The notes beneath the pieces are model-generated. The model was not told the DNA's origin. It did not search any database and saw only the letters and a program-made list of their open reading frames with translations. Below, piece by piece: positions 45,497-53,869 of a DNA stretch of 64,000 nucleotides (position 1 is its first letter; each line of letters opens with the position of its first letter). The DNA comes from Armatimonadota bacterium. Lineage in GTDB: Bacteria > Armatimonadota > DTGP01 > JAKQQT01. The DNA lies in NCBI GenBank assembly GCA_036504095.1, contig DASXVS010000079.1, positions 124,001 to 188,000 on the forward strand, given 5' to 3'. The position numbers were made by a program, and so were the translations under genes.

Positions 45497-46948
45497 ATGC
45501 ACAGCAATAACCGACTGGGCGTACGCGGCGTTTGGTGCGGGCCGGAAGACGCCGGACGCACCCCGTCCGATGTCGCCGCATTTCTCGAACAACTGCACCA
45601 CGCGCATATCAACCTCGTCGTCATGTGCGTGAAGGGCGCCGGGACTATCCACTGGCCAAGCCGCCTGTACCCCGACGCGGTCGCGGACGGTTACGCCGAT
45701 TTCGATATGCCCGCCGTTCTCCTGGCGGAATGCCGGAAGCGCGGAATGCAGGTCCACGCCTGGTTCATCGATTTCATGGAGGGGCCGGACAGCCAGGTGG
45801 TAGCCGAGCACCCCGAGTGGCTGATGCGCAATGCGGAAGGTGCCACAACTAGATCCGAAACGCTGCGTGGCTCTCCGTATCACTGGGAGTGGATGTGCCC
45901 CGCCCGGCGCCCCGGATATACCGATCAGTACCTGATTCCTCTCATGGCGGAGTTCGCGGAACGCTACACCTTCGACGCGATCCATCACGACTACATCCGC
46001 TACCCGGGCGACCTCGCGCCCGATCAGTACTGCTTCTGCGACGACTGCCTCGCCGAGATACCCCGATACGCCGGATATCTGACCGAAGCGTTCCCCAATG
46101 AGCCGTTCCATCACGAGAGCTACGACCGACCGTACATCGAATCGCATTGGGAACAGAGCCCGCGCGTTCTCCCGGCGAACTGGGTCCGTCTCTCCCGGGC
46201 GATGAAGAGCCGGTTCCTCCTCGAAGGCTCGTTCTTCCAGGGCGGCCGCGCCGACCTCGATTACTTCTTCTATCGGTATCGGACGGACGCAATTACCCGC
46301 TTCGCGCGTGAGGCGACGGACGCCATCCGCTCAGCGCGACCCGGCATGGCAGTTTCCGCCGCCGTGTTCAAGAACCCGGTTCACTCCGGCCGCTTCATCG
46401 GCCAGGATTGGCGCGAGTTCCCGCCGCACGTGAACATCGCGATGCCGATGGACTATCGCGACCACTACCCGGGAGACTTCGAAACGTATCTGACGCTGCT
46501 CGCGGAGAGCATCGGACAGCAGAAGGATTGGGCCTGCGACTACGATGCGCTTTGGCCCGGCTTCGCGGTGAACTTCCTGTACTACGAGGAGGACCGCCCG
46601 TTAAGCGCCGTCCGTAAAATGCTGGACAACGCCGCGGACGCCGGCCAGGTCGCGGAAGCTCTCGCCGCCGTCTCGCCACGATTCCGGGAACTCGCGCCGG
46701 CCCTTCAAGACCGCATTCAGGCGTGGGCTCGGGGTGGCGCCCCGGCGGGCGCGGTTGGCCTCGCTGCTGCGGTTGCGGAATTCCTCGCGAAGCCGCCAGA
46801 GGGCTACCGCCCCGAATCGAAACTCACTCGCACCGTCGAAGCGATCCGCGAGTCCGGCGCGCCGGGCATCTGTGTCTTTTCCGCCGGCCTGTTGACGCAT
46901 TATGGAATGTGGGACACGCTCCGCAATGCATTCTCACCGGACGTATAA
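45497..46948 (+). CDS. GHL10-like putative glycosyl hydrolase
   Basis: This 483-residue protein resembles the family-10-like glycosyl hydrolases (GHL10, former DUF187): RGVWCGPEDAGRT near the N-terminus, VHAWFIDFMEG, and the acidic strand YTFDAIHHDYIRYP. A C-x-C-x2-C cluster (Cys179, 181, 184: DQYCFCDDCLAEI) follows the acidic strand. No signal peptide is visible, so it may be cytoplasmic or exported in another way. ATG 45497 follows GGGAGG. Its stop runs into a seven-unit heptamer array. A degenerate copy of its N-terminus lies at 43043-43111. Confidence 0.78.
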   Translation: MHSNNRLGVRGVWCGPEDAGRTPSDVAAFLEQLHHAHINLVVMCVKGAGTIHWPSRLYPDAVADGYADFDMPAVLLAECRKRGMQVHAWFIDFMEGPDSQVVAEHPEWLMRNAEGATTRSETLRGSPYHWEWMCPARRPGYTDQYLIPLMAEFAERYTFDAIHHDYIRYPGDLAPDQYCFCDDCLAEIPRYAGYLTEAFPNEPFHHESYDRPYIESHWEQSPRVLPANWVRLSRAMKSRFLLEGSFFQGGRADLDYFFYRYRTDAITRFAREATDAIRSARPGMAVSAAVFKNPVHSGRFIGQDWREFPPHVNIAMPMDYRDHYPGDFETYLTLLAESIGQQKDWACDYDALWPGFAVNFLYYEEDRPLSAVRKMLDNAADAGQVAEALAAVSPRFRELAPALQDRIQAWARGGAPAGAVGLAAAVAEFLAKPPEGYRPESKLTRTVEAIRESGAPGICVFSAGLLTHYGMWDTLRNAFSPDV

Positions 46949-46996
46949 CACTAGAAACTCGGAACTAGAAACTCGAAACCAGCAACTCGAAACCAG
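46948..46996 (+). repeat. Seven-unit degenerate heptamer array
   Basis: Units ACACTAG, AAACTCG, GAACTAG, AAACTCG, AAACCAG, CAACTCG, AAACCAG run without gaps from the last base of the preceding stop codon to the nitroreductase RBS (GGAGA). Confidence 0.85.
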
Positions 46997-47002
46997 GAGA
47001 AT

Positions 47003-47518
47003 ATGCACTTGGAAACACTGAAAGCCATTAAGACTCGCCGGAGCATCCGGCAATATGAAAGTCGCCCCGTTCCCGCCGGGCTCGTCACGCAATTACTGGC
47101 CGCTGCGATGCAGGCGCCATCGGCGTGCAACCAGCAGCCCTGGGAATTCGTAGTAATCGACGACCGGGCGATCCTCGACGCCATTCCCACTTATCATGCC
47201 AATGCGGAGATGTGCCTCCAGGCCCCTCTGGCCATCCTGGTTTGCGCCGACACCAGGGCGCTCAAAGCGGTGGACCACTGGATTGAGGATTGCTCCGCCG
47301 CCACCCAAAACCTGCTCCTGGCGGCCCATGACGCAGGCCTTGGCGCGGTCTGGACCGCCGTGAGGGCCGATCCTGCGAGGGAGGCCGCGTTTCAAAGAAC
47401 CCTCAACTTGCCGGCCGGTATAACTCCGCTCGCACTCGTTCCGATAGGTTACCCGGCGGAGATCAAGGAGCCGGAAGATCGCTTTTTGCCCGGGCGGGTT
47501 CACCACAACCGTTGGTGA
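47003..47518 (+). CDS. Nitroreductase-family flavoprotein
   Basis: This 171-residue protein belongs to the FMN-dependent nitroreductase family. It has the N-terminal FMN-phosphate motif RRSIRQYESRPV, the PSACNQQPWEFVVI segment and GLGAVWTAV near the C-terminus. It is of the short type (about 170 residues). It reduces nitro groups, quinones or flavins with NAD(P)H; the true substrate is unknown. GGAGA lies seven bases before ATG 47003. Its TGA overlaps the GTG start of the sugar nucleotidyltransferase-kinase gene, which couples their translation though a shared pathway is not obvious. Confidence 0.9.
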   Translation: MHLETLKAIKTRRSIRQYESRPVPAGLVTQLLAAAMQAPSACNQQPWEFVVIDDRAILDAIPTYHANAEMCLQAPLAILVCADTRALKAVDHWIEDCSAATQNLLLAAHDAGLGAVWTAVRADPAREAAFQRTLNLPAGITPLALVPIGYPAEIKEPEDRFLPGRVHHNRW

Positions 47519-49893
47519 ACCGACGGACAGCATCGATCATCCTTGCCGCCGGAAACGGCACGCGGATGCGCGCACCCGATCGTCACAAGGTCACTCTGCC
47601 GATCGACGGCGAGCCGGTAGTCGCGCGCGCCATCCGTATGTACCGGGACTCCGGGATAAACCGCCATATCGTCGTCGTGGGGGTCCTCGCCGAACAGGTT
47701 CGCGAAGCGGTCCTTCATGCAGCACCGGAGGTGGACTTCGCGGTTCAGTCCGAACAACTGGGTACGGCGCACGCCGCGAGGGTGGGGGCGGACGTCCTGA
47801 AAGCCGAGGGCTTCGCCGGAGACGTCCTGGTAGTGGCCGGCGACAAGGTGATGGAGGCCGCGGCGATCGATCGGCTCATCGCCTCGTTCCGGAAGGCGGA
47901 CTGCGCGATGGCTTTTGTCGTCGGCCGCGCGACCGATTTCCCGAACGCCGGCCGCGTGCTTCTCGATGACGGGCGGCCAATCGCGGTGGTTGAGGTTGCC
48001 GACATCGCGCGCGCCCGCCTCCTCCGCGATTTCCGCGTTCTGACTGCGGAATCTCCCCTGCAGGCGGATCAGGCGCTGCGCCTCGCCCTCAAGGCGTTTC
48101 CCACGGAGAGCAAAGCGGCGAAAGCCCTCGGGCCGCTCTGGAACGCTCTCACAAACGGCGTCGCGTTGACTGCCGATTCCCTGCCGCCTGCGGACCAATC
48201 CGCACTCCGCGCGGAATCCGCCGCCCTGGCGAACTTATCCGTGTATCTGTTCCGCGCGCCGGCGCTGTACGCCGCGCTCGACGCCATCGGTGCGGACAAC
48301 GCGCAAGGTGAGCAGTATCTCACCGACGCCGTCGCATTCCTCGCGGGTCGGGGCGATGCGGTGGTGGCCGTTGAGGTGTCGGATCCGAACGAGGTCATGG
48401 CCTTCAACACACCCGATGAGTATGCTGAGGTGCGCCGCCGCTTCGAGCGGACCGTCGAGCCTTTGAACGGCGGGAAGCTCGCGCGCGATGGTTTCGAACG
48501 GCGCTTCGCGTCGCGCCCAACCCTCGTCGCTCGTGCGCCCGGCCGCCTCAACCTTATGGGCCGCCATATCGACCATCAAGGTGGCGTCAGCAACCTGATT
48601 GCGATAGACCGGAGCCTACACCTCGCCGTCAGCCCGAGGTCCGATGCAGTTTTCCACCTGTCCAGCGTGGACGCGGCGTTCCCGGACCGTGAGTTCCGTG
48701 TGAATCCGCCTGCCTCCGCGGCGGACTGGCTGGCGTACATAAATGGCCCGGCGGTCCGAGAACTCACCGCCGAAGCGAGGGGCGACTGGTCGCTGTACGT
48801 GCGCGCCGCCGTCGAACGGCTCCAGTTTGAGGCAGCCCGGCCGTTGCGCGGCATGAATATTGTGGCGAAGGGTACCATTCCCATCGCCGCCGGCCTGAGT
48901 TCCTCATCTGCCCTGGTCGTTGCCGCGGCGGAAGCGATTCTGGCGCTCAACGACCTCAGGATCGGACGCGACAGGCTGGTGGAACTCTGCGGTGAAGCGG
49001 AGTGGTTTGTCGGCACCCGTGGCGGGGCAGGGGACCACGCCGCGATGATCCTGGCCCGCGAGGGCTGCGTTACCCAGGTTGGCTACTTCCCGTTTCGGGT
49101 GATCGACTCAGCTCCCCTGCCGGCGGGCCACACATTCATGGTGTTCAATTCCGGCATCCCGGCCAGAAAGACAGCGGAGGTGAAGGCGACGTTCAACGCG
49201 CGCGTTGCGTGTTACCACGTCGGTCGGGAGCTTCTGAGACTCGCCTGTCCAAACGCACCAATCACACACCTCCGCGACGTCACTCCATCCGGCCTCCAGA
49301 TGGACTATCCGTCGTTCATTCGACTTCTCGGCCGCTTGCCGGAACGCCTCACGGTCGCGGATGCGCGCGCCGCCGTTCCGGCCGAGGTCGCGGACACTTA
49401 CCTGAGCCAGCTCCCCGACGATGAGGTCCTCCCCATCCGCGGGGTCGTCATCTTCGGCCTCGCGGAGTGTGCCCGTGCCGCCAAGTGTCTCGACCTCCTC
49501 CGGGCCGGCGACGTCGCGACCTTTGGGCGCTGGATGACGATCTCGCACAACGGCGACCGCGCCACACCCGCGGCCTATGCCGGTGCCGAGATGGAGCGTT
49601 GGTTCGAGGCGGCGAATAGGGGAGACCCGGCCACCGCGCTGGAGTTGCAGCCCGGCGCGTATGCATGCAGCGTGCCGGCGATCGACCGCATGGTGGATAT
49701 TGCGCTAGCCGTGCCCGGAGTCCTGGGCGCCCAGCTCTCCGGCGCCGGCCTGGGCGGCTGCATGATGGTCTTCGCCGAGGACGCCTCGCTCGACCACCTG
49801 GAGGACGCCATGCGCCGCCACTACTACGAGCCTAACGGCGTCAGCCCAGACATCATCCGCTGCCGCGCCACCGCCGGCAGCGGGACCTGGTAG
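47515..49893 (+). CDS. Fusion of a GlmU-like nucleotidyltransferase and a galactokinase-type GHMP kinase
   Basis: This 792-residue protein has two enzymatic parts. The N-terminal part (about 1-310) is a sugar-phosphate nucleotidyltransferase with ILAAGNGTRM, the Lys of DRHKVTLPI, QLGTAHAARV and VLVVAGDK. The C-terminal part (about 325-790) is a GHMP kinase with the galactokinase signature GRLNLMGRHIDHQGG, the ATP loop PIAAGLSSSSALV and the third motif LSGAGLGGCMMVF. It could convert a free sugar (galactose, GalNAc or similar) to its 1-phosphate and then to a nucleotide sugar, in the order seen in fucokinase/GDP-fucose pyrophosphorylase, but with a GlmU-type N-terminus. GTG 47515 overlaps the nitroreductase stop. 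The specific sugar cannot be read from the sequence. Confidence 0.83.
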   Translation: MNRRTASIILAAGNGTRMRAPDRHKVTLPIDGEPVVARAIRMYRDSGINRHIVVVGVLAEQVREAVLHAAPEVDFAVQSEQLGTAHAARVGADVLKAEGFAGDVLVVAGDKVMEAAAIDRLIASFRKADCAMAFVVGRATDFPNAGRVLLDDGRPIAVVEVADIARARLLRDFRVLTAESPLQADQALRLALKAFPTESKAAKALGPLWNALTNGVALTADSLPPADQSALRAESAALANLSVYLFRAPALYAALDAIGADNAQGEQYLTDAVAFLAGRGDAVVAVEVSDPNEVMAFNTPDEYAEVRRRFERTVEPLNGGKLARDGFERRFASRPTLVARAPGRLNLMGRHIDHQGGVSNLIAIDRSLHLAVSPRSDAVFHLSSVDAAFPDREFRVNPPASAADWLAYINGPAVRELTAEARGDWSLYVRAAVERLQFEAARPLRGMNIVAKGTIPIAAGLSSSSALVVAAAEAILALNDLRIGRDRLVELCGEAEWFVGTRGGAGDHAAMILAREGCVTQVGYFPFRVIDSAPLPAGHTFMVFNSGIPARKTAEVKATFNARVACYHVGRELLRLACPNAPITHLRDVTPSGLQMDYPSFIRLLGRLPERLTVADARAAVPAEVADTYLSQLPDDEVLPIRGVVIFGLAECARAAKCLDLLRAGDVATFGRWMTISHNGDRATPAAYAGAEMERWFEAANRGDPATALELQPGAYACSVPAIDRMVDIALAVPGVLGAQLSGAGLGGCMMVFAEDASLDHLEDAMRRHYYEPNGVSPDIIRCRATAGSGTW

Positions 49894-50035
49894 GTCGGGC
49901 CTCCGCCCTCGACGCACACGGTAGTGTCGGCGTCCTCGCCGACATCGGATGGTCGAGCCTTCGCCCTCGCCCGCATCTGGTAGGTCGGCCCTCCGCGCCC
50001 GACACACACGGTAGGTCGGGCCTCCGTGCCCGACC
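49889..50035 (+). repeat. 30-bp tandem array of five hairpin units
   Basis: Five units with a strict 30-base period begin GGTAGGTCGGGC or a variant. Each folds into a hairpin: unit 5 pairs GTCGGGC with GCCCGAC (50015-50034) and unit 2 pairs GTCGGCG with CGCCGAC (49926-49943), a compensated stem change. The stop codon of the preceding gene lies in the first unit. Confidence 0.85.
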
Positions 50036-50057
50036 CCTTAGCCCTGCCCGGCAATCC

Positions 50058-50105
50058 CGGTCGCGTAGCGACGAAACGAAAGCAGAGGGGTGCTTCAGCG
50101 CCCCG
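50058..50105 (+). repeat. REP element D, overlapping the PIN-toxin gene end
   Basis: Hairpin GTCGC-GTA-GCGAC (50060-50072) and hairpin GGGGTGC-TTCA-GCGCCCC (50087-50104) match the REP family. The minus-strand stop codon of the PIN gene is read from the TTCA loop. Confidence 0.7.
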
Positions 50106-50523
50106 CCTTCAGCGCCGCGAAGAACTCGTGGGTATCCTGAACCAGGATGGGAAATCCTTCTCGGACCGCCGAAGTCAGGATGTGGCGCCGATCAAGGGAA
50201 ACCAACACGTCGGAACCGGTCAGGTATGCACCGGCGAGGACGTGCGCGTCCTTCTGAGCGACGAGGTGAATCCACCTTGCGATATCGTGCTGGCTCGTTT
50301 CTACCCCCACCTCGATGTCAGTTTGGTGAACGTCCACGAGGAAGCGTGACATTGCCTCCCTGGGTAGTTTGGCGAGGATGTTCCGTTCCGCTTCAACGAG
50401 CACCAGTGGGGTGGTGATGATCCTAAACGCGTTAGCCCGGGCCAGCCGCAGGAGTTCCGCTGATCCGCCGGACGGACTGCCCGCCGCGGCAACCCAGCAC
50501 GTTGCGTCCAGGAAAACCCTCAT
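50095..50523 (-). CDS. PIN-domain ribonuclease toxin (VapC-like)
   Basis: This 142-residue protein is a PIN-domain protein. The four conserved acidic positions are visible: FLDATCW (Asp6), VLVEAERNIL (Glu), KDAHVLAGA (Asp) and VLVSLDRRH (Asp). The family consists of metal-dependent endoribonuclease toxins held in check by a DNA-binding antitoxin. ATG 50523 overlaps the stop of the upstream helix-turn-helix gene by four bases. The last codons and stop lie inside a REP element, so the C-terminus has probably been remodelled by the repeat. Confidence 0.85.
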   Translation of the reverse strand: MRVFLDATCWVAAAGSPSGGSAELLRLARANAFRIITTPLVLVEAERNILAKLPREAMSRFLVDVHQTDIEVGVETSQHDIARWIHLVAQKDAHVLAGAYLTGSDVLVSLDRRHILTSAVREGFPILVQDTHEFFAALKAGR

Positions 50524-50810
50524 CGTGGCGCTGATGCCGGTGCATCAAGTCTATCGAGCTGCAGCATCTGCTCGATCTCGTCAGAGGCGTATTCGCGTAC
50601 CGCCATTGCATCGGACTCACCGACACCGGATGTGATCTGACGGAGTTTGAGAAATCCTTCCAGATCCACACGACGCACGCGCCACAATCGGCCGAGTTTG
50701 ATGCCCGGAAGCGTGCCCGACCTTAACCAGTCCTGTACCGTTCGCTGTTGAACCTGCAGGTGATCGGCCACCTGCTCCGGGGTAAGAATCTCGCGCAGCA
50801 ATGTAACCAT
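50520..50810 (-). CDS. Helix-turn-helix (excisionase/MerR-like) antitoxin
   Basis: This 96-residue protein begins with an excisionase-type winged helix: LTPEQVADHLQVQQRTVQDWLRSG, then GIKLGRLWRVRRVDLEGFL. The acidic C-terminal tail (about 60-96) would bind the PIN toxin. Starting at ATG 50810 places AAGGAGG six bases upstream. It probably represses its own promoter, where TATAAT lies about 30 bases upstream. Confidence 0.85.
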   Translation of the reverse strand: MVTLLREILTPEQVADHLQVQQRTVQDWLRSGTLPGIKLGRLWRVRRVDLEGFLKLRQITSGVGESDAMAVREYASDEIEQMLQLDRLDAPASAPR

Positions 50811-50839
50811 CCCTGCCTCCTTAGACACACATATACGAG

Positions 50840-50845
50840 ATTATA
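50840..50845 (-). promoter_or_regulatory. -10 box and possible operator of the PIN module
   Basis: On the minus strand a perfect TATAAT lies 30 bases before the antitoxin start. It is one arm of a small palindrome (TATA-N6-TATA, 50832-50845) that could be the autoregulatory operator. No good -35 is visible. Confidence 0.5.
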
Positions 50846-50911
50846 CCACGTCTCACCGCCTCAGACATACCTCAACACCCCCTACGCGGTTCCTCGGCGC
50901 TCCGCGCCCAA

Positions 50912-50932
50912 CCCTCAGCCCTCAGCCCTCAA
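50912..50932 (+). repeat. Heptamer tandem array (CCCTCAG)
   Basis: Units CCCTCAG, CCCTCAG, CCCTCAA follow with a 7-base period. The stop codon (TCA read on the minus strand) of the MtlD-like gene is inside the first unit. Confidence 0.82.
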
Positions 50933-52075
50933 CCCCATCATCTCAAGCAACGCATCCCCTTCGCCAACTCCGCCAATCTCCCGCAAGACGGTGGCATCTC
51001 CGCGTTCGCGCCGGATCGCCTGGATCGTCTGCGATGCCGGATCTTCCGGATTGTCGTATTGAATCGCCGCGCGGATCGCCTTCACCACGTTAAGCGGGGG
51101 CACGCCCTGGTCCAGGCACATGTGTACCGCGCCGATGAGACGGTCGTTCGGGCCGAGTTTCCGGATGGGATCCCTGGCAACTCGCGTTATCTGGTCGCCA
51201 AGCGCTTTGTTCGCGAAGCGTCGCCGTAGATCGGCGGCGTGCGCTGTCAGATCGTCCAGAGGCATTCCGTGCTTGCGGTACAGTCCGAGGCACGTTTCCG
51301 CCATCGCGCCCTCAACGATTCCGCGGACCTCCGTGTCCTCGATCGCCTGCCAGATGTACGAATGGCCGCGTTGATAGCCCAGGTAGGCCGTGGCGGCGTG
51401 GCCGAGGTTGTGAACGAACAGCTTCCGCTCCACATACGCGCCGAAGTTGTCCTTCGCCTGGAGGCTCACGATCGGCGGTATCGGCCCGCGGAACCCGGCG
51501 CGATCGACAGGCAGGTCGCGGTACGCTTCCACCTCGATCAGAAGCGGGTCTTCCGCGATGAGTTCCGCAGTGAGGACCGGGACCATTCGCCCGATGCTCG
51601 CTTCCACGAATCCCACACTCGACTCCAGAACGTTGTGGAAACGCGGGTCCAGCGATTCGCGCACTCTGGACCGCATGAACGGCCCCGCGCCGATCAAGTT
51701 CTCGCAGACGATGATGTCCAGCGGCGCGGCGTTCGACCGTTCGAACCTACGCGCGATGCCGGATGCAAGCGCCGCGGCGATGGCCGGCATCACATGGACT
51801 CCGACCGCCGTGGCGGCGATGTCCGCGCCGGCCAGCGCCTCGGCCACGCCGTCCGAGTCCCGGGCGTTGATCGCGCTCACATTCCGGATGGTGACGTTGG
51901 TCGAGGTATCGTCCACGATGCGGAGCGGGTACTCGCCGCGCGCGTTCAGCGCATCGACGAGCGTGTCCTGAACGTCCACGAAGGTGGTGTGGTAGCCCGA
52001 CTCATAGAACAACTGCCCCAGGAACCCGCGGCCGATATTGCCGGCGCCGAACATGACCGCCTGTTTGTCCGCCAA
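50915..52075 (-). CDS. mtlD: Mannitol-1-phosphate 5-dehydrogenase-like protein
   Basis: This 386-residue protein is close to MtlD in length and in the NAD-binding N-terminus FGAGNIGRGFLGQLF. Other family segments are ICENLIGAG-like (IIVCENLIGAGPFM) and the catalytic Lys region VERKLFVHNLGHA. It would interconvert mannitol-1-P (or a related polyol phosphate) and fructose-6-P. I propose TTG 52075, which directly follows AAGGGGAGG and gives a normal MtlD N-terminus; GTG 52102 is less likely. It is the last gene of the polyol operon; no PTS genes accompany it, so the substrate may be made internally. Its stop codon lies inside a heptamer array. Confidence 0.8.
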   Translation of the reverse strand: MADKQAVMFGAGNIGRGFLGQLFYESGYHTTFVDVQDTLVDALNARGEYPLRIVDDTSTNVTIRNVSAINARDSDGVAEALAGADIAATAVGVHVMPAIAAALASGIARRFERSNAAPLDIIVCENLIGAGPFMRSRVRESLDPRFHNVLESSVGFVEASIGRMVPVLTAELIAEDPLLIEVEAYRDLPVDRAGFRGPIPPIVSLQAKDNFGAYVERKLFVHNLGHAATAYLGYQRGHSYIWQAIEDTEVRGIVEGAMAETCLGLYRKHGMPLDDLTAHAADLRRRFANKALGDQITRVARDPIRKLGPNDRLIGAVHMCLDQGVPPLNVVKAIRAAIQYDNPEDPASQTIQAIRRERGDATVLREIGGVGEGDALLEMMGLRAEG

Positions 52076-52132
52076 AGTCCTCCCCTTATCAAACCGAGCC
52101 ACGACGTTTCGCCGGCGCCCGGCCGTGGCTGG

Positions 52133-53800
52133 TCAATGGGCGACCCGCAGGAGTTCCTCCTCCGCGGCTTTGGTCCACCTTCCGCTGTCGAGTTTGGCCG
52201 CGACGCTTGGGTAGGCGGTCGCAAGCGTGCTCAACGGAGTCAGCGGCAGGTCGTGCAGCATCGGGTAAACGATGATCTTCCCGGCCAGGGTCCGATTCTC
52301 CACGGCGGCCAGTCCGTCCGTGGCGCCCGCCATGCCCGTGACGGCGTCAACGGACGCGTTGGTGTCCAAGGCGCCGGCAGTGACCTTGCCAAGCACGATT
52401 CGCATGTGTTCTGTCTCCGACCCACTGGTGCCGAAGACGAAAACGCGCTTGTTGATGAGCGCATCCAGGTCGATCTCATGCCGAACGGGCGCCGGGATGC
52501 CGGCGAAGACATTGACGATAGCGTTGGGGGCGCAGGCGTCGATTGCCGCCGCCAGAAGCGCCGGCACCGGCGCCATCAATGCGTAGTAGGTGAACGCTTC
52601 CGTCGTCGGCGATTTGGCGGTATTGACCGCGCGGTAAGAGCCGCTTGCGGCGCGGGCGATCGGTTCGGCCTTGGCCGAGAGCGTCTCCAGTCGCGCGTCA
52701 TCCATGTCGGTCGCCGTTACTTGAACACCCGGCAATCCCGTTGACACGTCGCGGATGGTGTGCATCTGGCCCATCGGGCCTCCGGCGCCGATCACGACGA
52801 TGTTTTCACCGGGCCGGATTTCGCCGTTCGCCGGGATCAGGGAATATGCGTCACGGACGTCGGTGGCCGGTGTGCCGACCCATCGCGTGGGGCCGTAATG
52901 GATGCGCCCAACGCCAACGGATACCTTCCGCCCGATCGCTCCGCCATTCAACAGGATCGCTATGATGCCGCCCGCTGCCAGTTTGTCGTTCAGAGCTTCG
53001 ATGGTCGAGGCGTTCGACCCTGCGTAGACGATGTCGTCATAGGCCTGGTCGGAGAGTTCCGGGATGCCGACCGGGTCGATCCGCGTCGTGGAACCCGGTA
53101 GCCCGAGAGGGGAGTACGCCGCTTCCAGTTCGGTCACATCCGCGCCAGGCTCGGAGACGATCAGTAGGCGCCCGCCCGGCTTGATCGTTTGCCGTTCCGG
53201 CGTGGCGTACGAGCATTCCACGCAGGCCCACGGCTCCACCAGCGCCGCCGCCGCTGCGGGCAGCGAATCCGGTACCGGGATGAGATAGAGGTCCTTGCCG
53301 GCCGAATCCGCGCTCACCCGCTCGTCCAGGAGGACGTATTCCTGCAAGGCGCCCTCGAAGTTGTACCCGAACGCCGCGTTGGAGCCTGTCGTGCGCAGGT
53401 TTCGGTAGTCCGCCTGGATGATGAAGCGGTCACCAACTCCGTGGCTGACCACACCGTCGCCTACCGCCACCACCCGGCACACAACTTCGTGTCCCGGAAC
53501 AGTGGGCTGGTCACCCGGCACATACGACGGGATTTGCCCGAGGATATCGTCCTCGATGCCGGAGAGGATGGCGCCTTTTCGTGGGTGTTCCCCGAACTGT
53601 TTCAGGAGTTTCAGATCGGAGAAACACAGCCCGACAGCTTCGGTGCGCGCGAGTATCTGACGCGGACCGGGCCGGAAAACGGTCTTCGCCGTGTTGAGCC
53701 GCACTTCGCCTGGCCCAACCAACTGCACCGCATATTGCGTCTGAGGAATTGTTTCCACCTGCCCCGCCTTTCCGCAAACCGTCATCTCGCCCATTACCAT
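52133..53800 (-). CDS. Long zinc-type MDR dehydrogenase
   Basis: This 555-residue protein is of the medium-chain dehydrogenase class but about 200 residues longer than usual. The GroES-like catalytic part has the Cys of GLCFSDLK and the GHE of VPGHEVVC. Two Rossmann-like segments follow: a degenerate one (PGGRLLIVSEPGADVTEL, about 235) and a canonical one (VVIGAGGPMGQMHTI, about 355). It is in the polyol/ketose operon, so it probably oxidises a sugar alcohol or reduces a ketose phosphate. ATG 53800 follows GGGGAG; ATG 53785 is an alternative. Confidence 0.78.
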   Translation of the reverse strand: MVMGEMTVCGKAGQVETIPQTQYAVQLVGPGEVRLNTAKTVFRPGPRQILARTEAVGLCFSDLKLLKQFGEHPRKGAILSGIEDDILGQIPSYVPGDQPTVPGHEVVCRVVAVGDGVVSHGVGDRFIIQADYRNLRTTGSNAAFGYNFEGALQEYVLLDERVSADSAGKDLYLIPVPDSLPAAAAALVEPWACVECSYATPERQTIKPGGRLLIVSEPGADVTELEAAYSPLGLPGSTTRIDPVGIPELSDQAYDDIVYAGSNASTIEALNDKLAAGGIIAILLNGGAIGRKVSVGVGRIHYGPTRWVGTPATDVRDAYSLIPANGEIRPGENIVVIGAGGPMGQMHTIRDVSTGLPGVQVTATDMDDARLETLSAKAEPIARAASGSYRAVNTAKSPTTEAFTYYALMAPVPALLAAAIDACAPNAIVNVFAGIPAPVRHEIDLDALINKRVFVFGTSGSETEHMRIVLGKVTAGALDTNASVDAVTGMAGATDGLAAVENRTLAGKIIVYPMLHDLPLTPLSTLATAYPSVAAKLDSGRWTKAAEEELLRVAH

Positions 53801-53848
53801 CCGGCTCCCCACTCCCATGGGGAGAAGGGCAGGGGTGAAACCGCCCCT

Positions 53849-53869
53849 CGGCCCTCAGGCCTCAACGCA
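53849..53869 (+). repeat. Heptamer tandem array at the aldolase-SDR stop
   Basis: Degenerate units CGGCCCT, CAGGCCT, CAACGCA keep the 7-base period. The stop codon (TCA at 53862-53864, minus strand) of the aldolase-SDR gene lies within them. Confidence 0.65.

Noticed and set aside
44546-46147. Minus-strand open frame of 533 codons across 43319 and 45497 genes
   Set aside because: It spans two clear plus-strand genes and the repeats between them, with a composition and sequence unlike any protein family.
49889-50035. Possible CRISPR array
   Set aside because: The 30-base units are contiguous without unique spacers, are internally palindromic throughout, and no cas genes are nearby.
53801-53848. 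Tenth REP element between the MDR and aldolase genes
   Set aside because: Two hairpin-like segments exist but the stems are imperfect and the TTCA loop is not in the expected place, so it was not counted.
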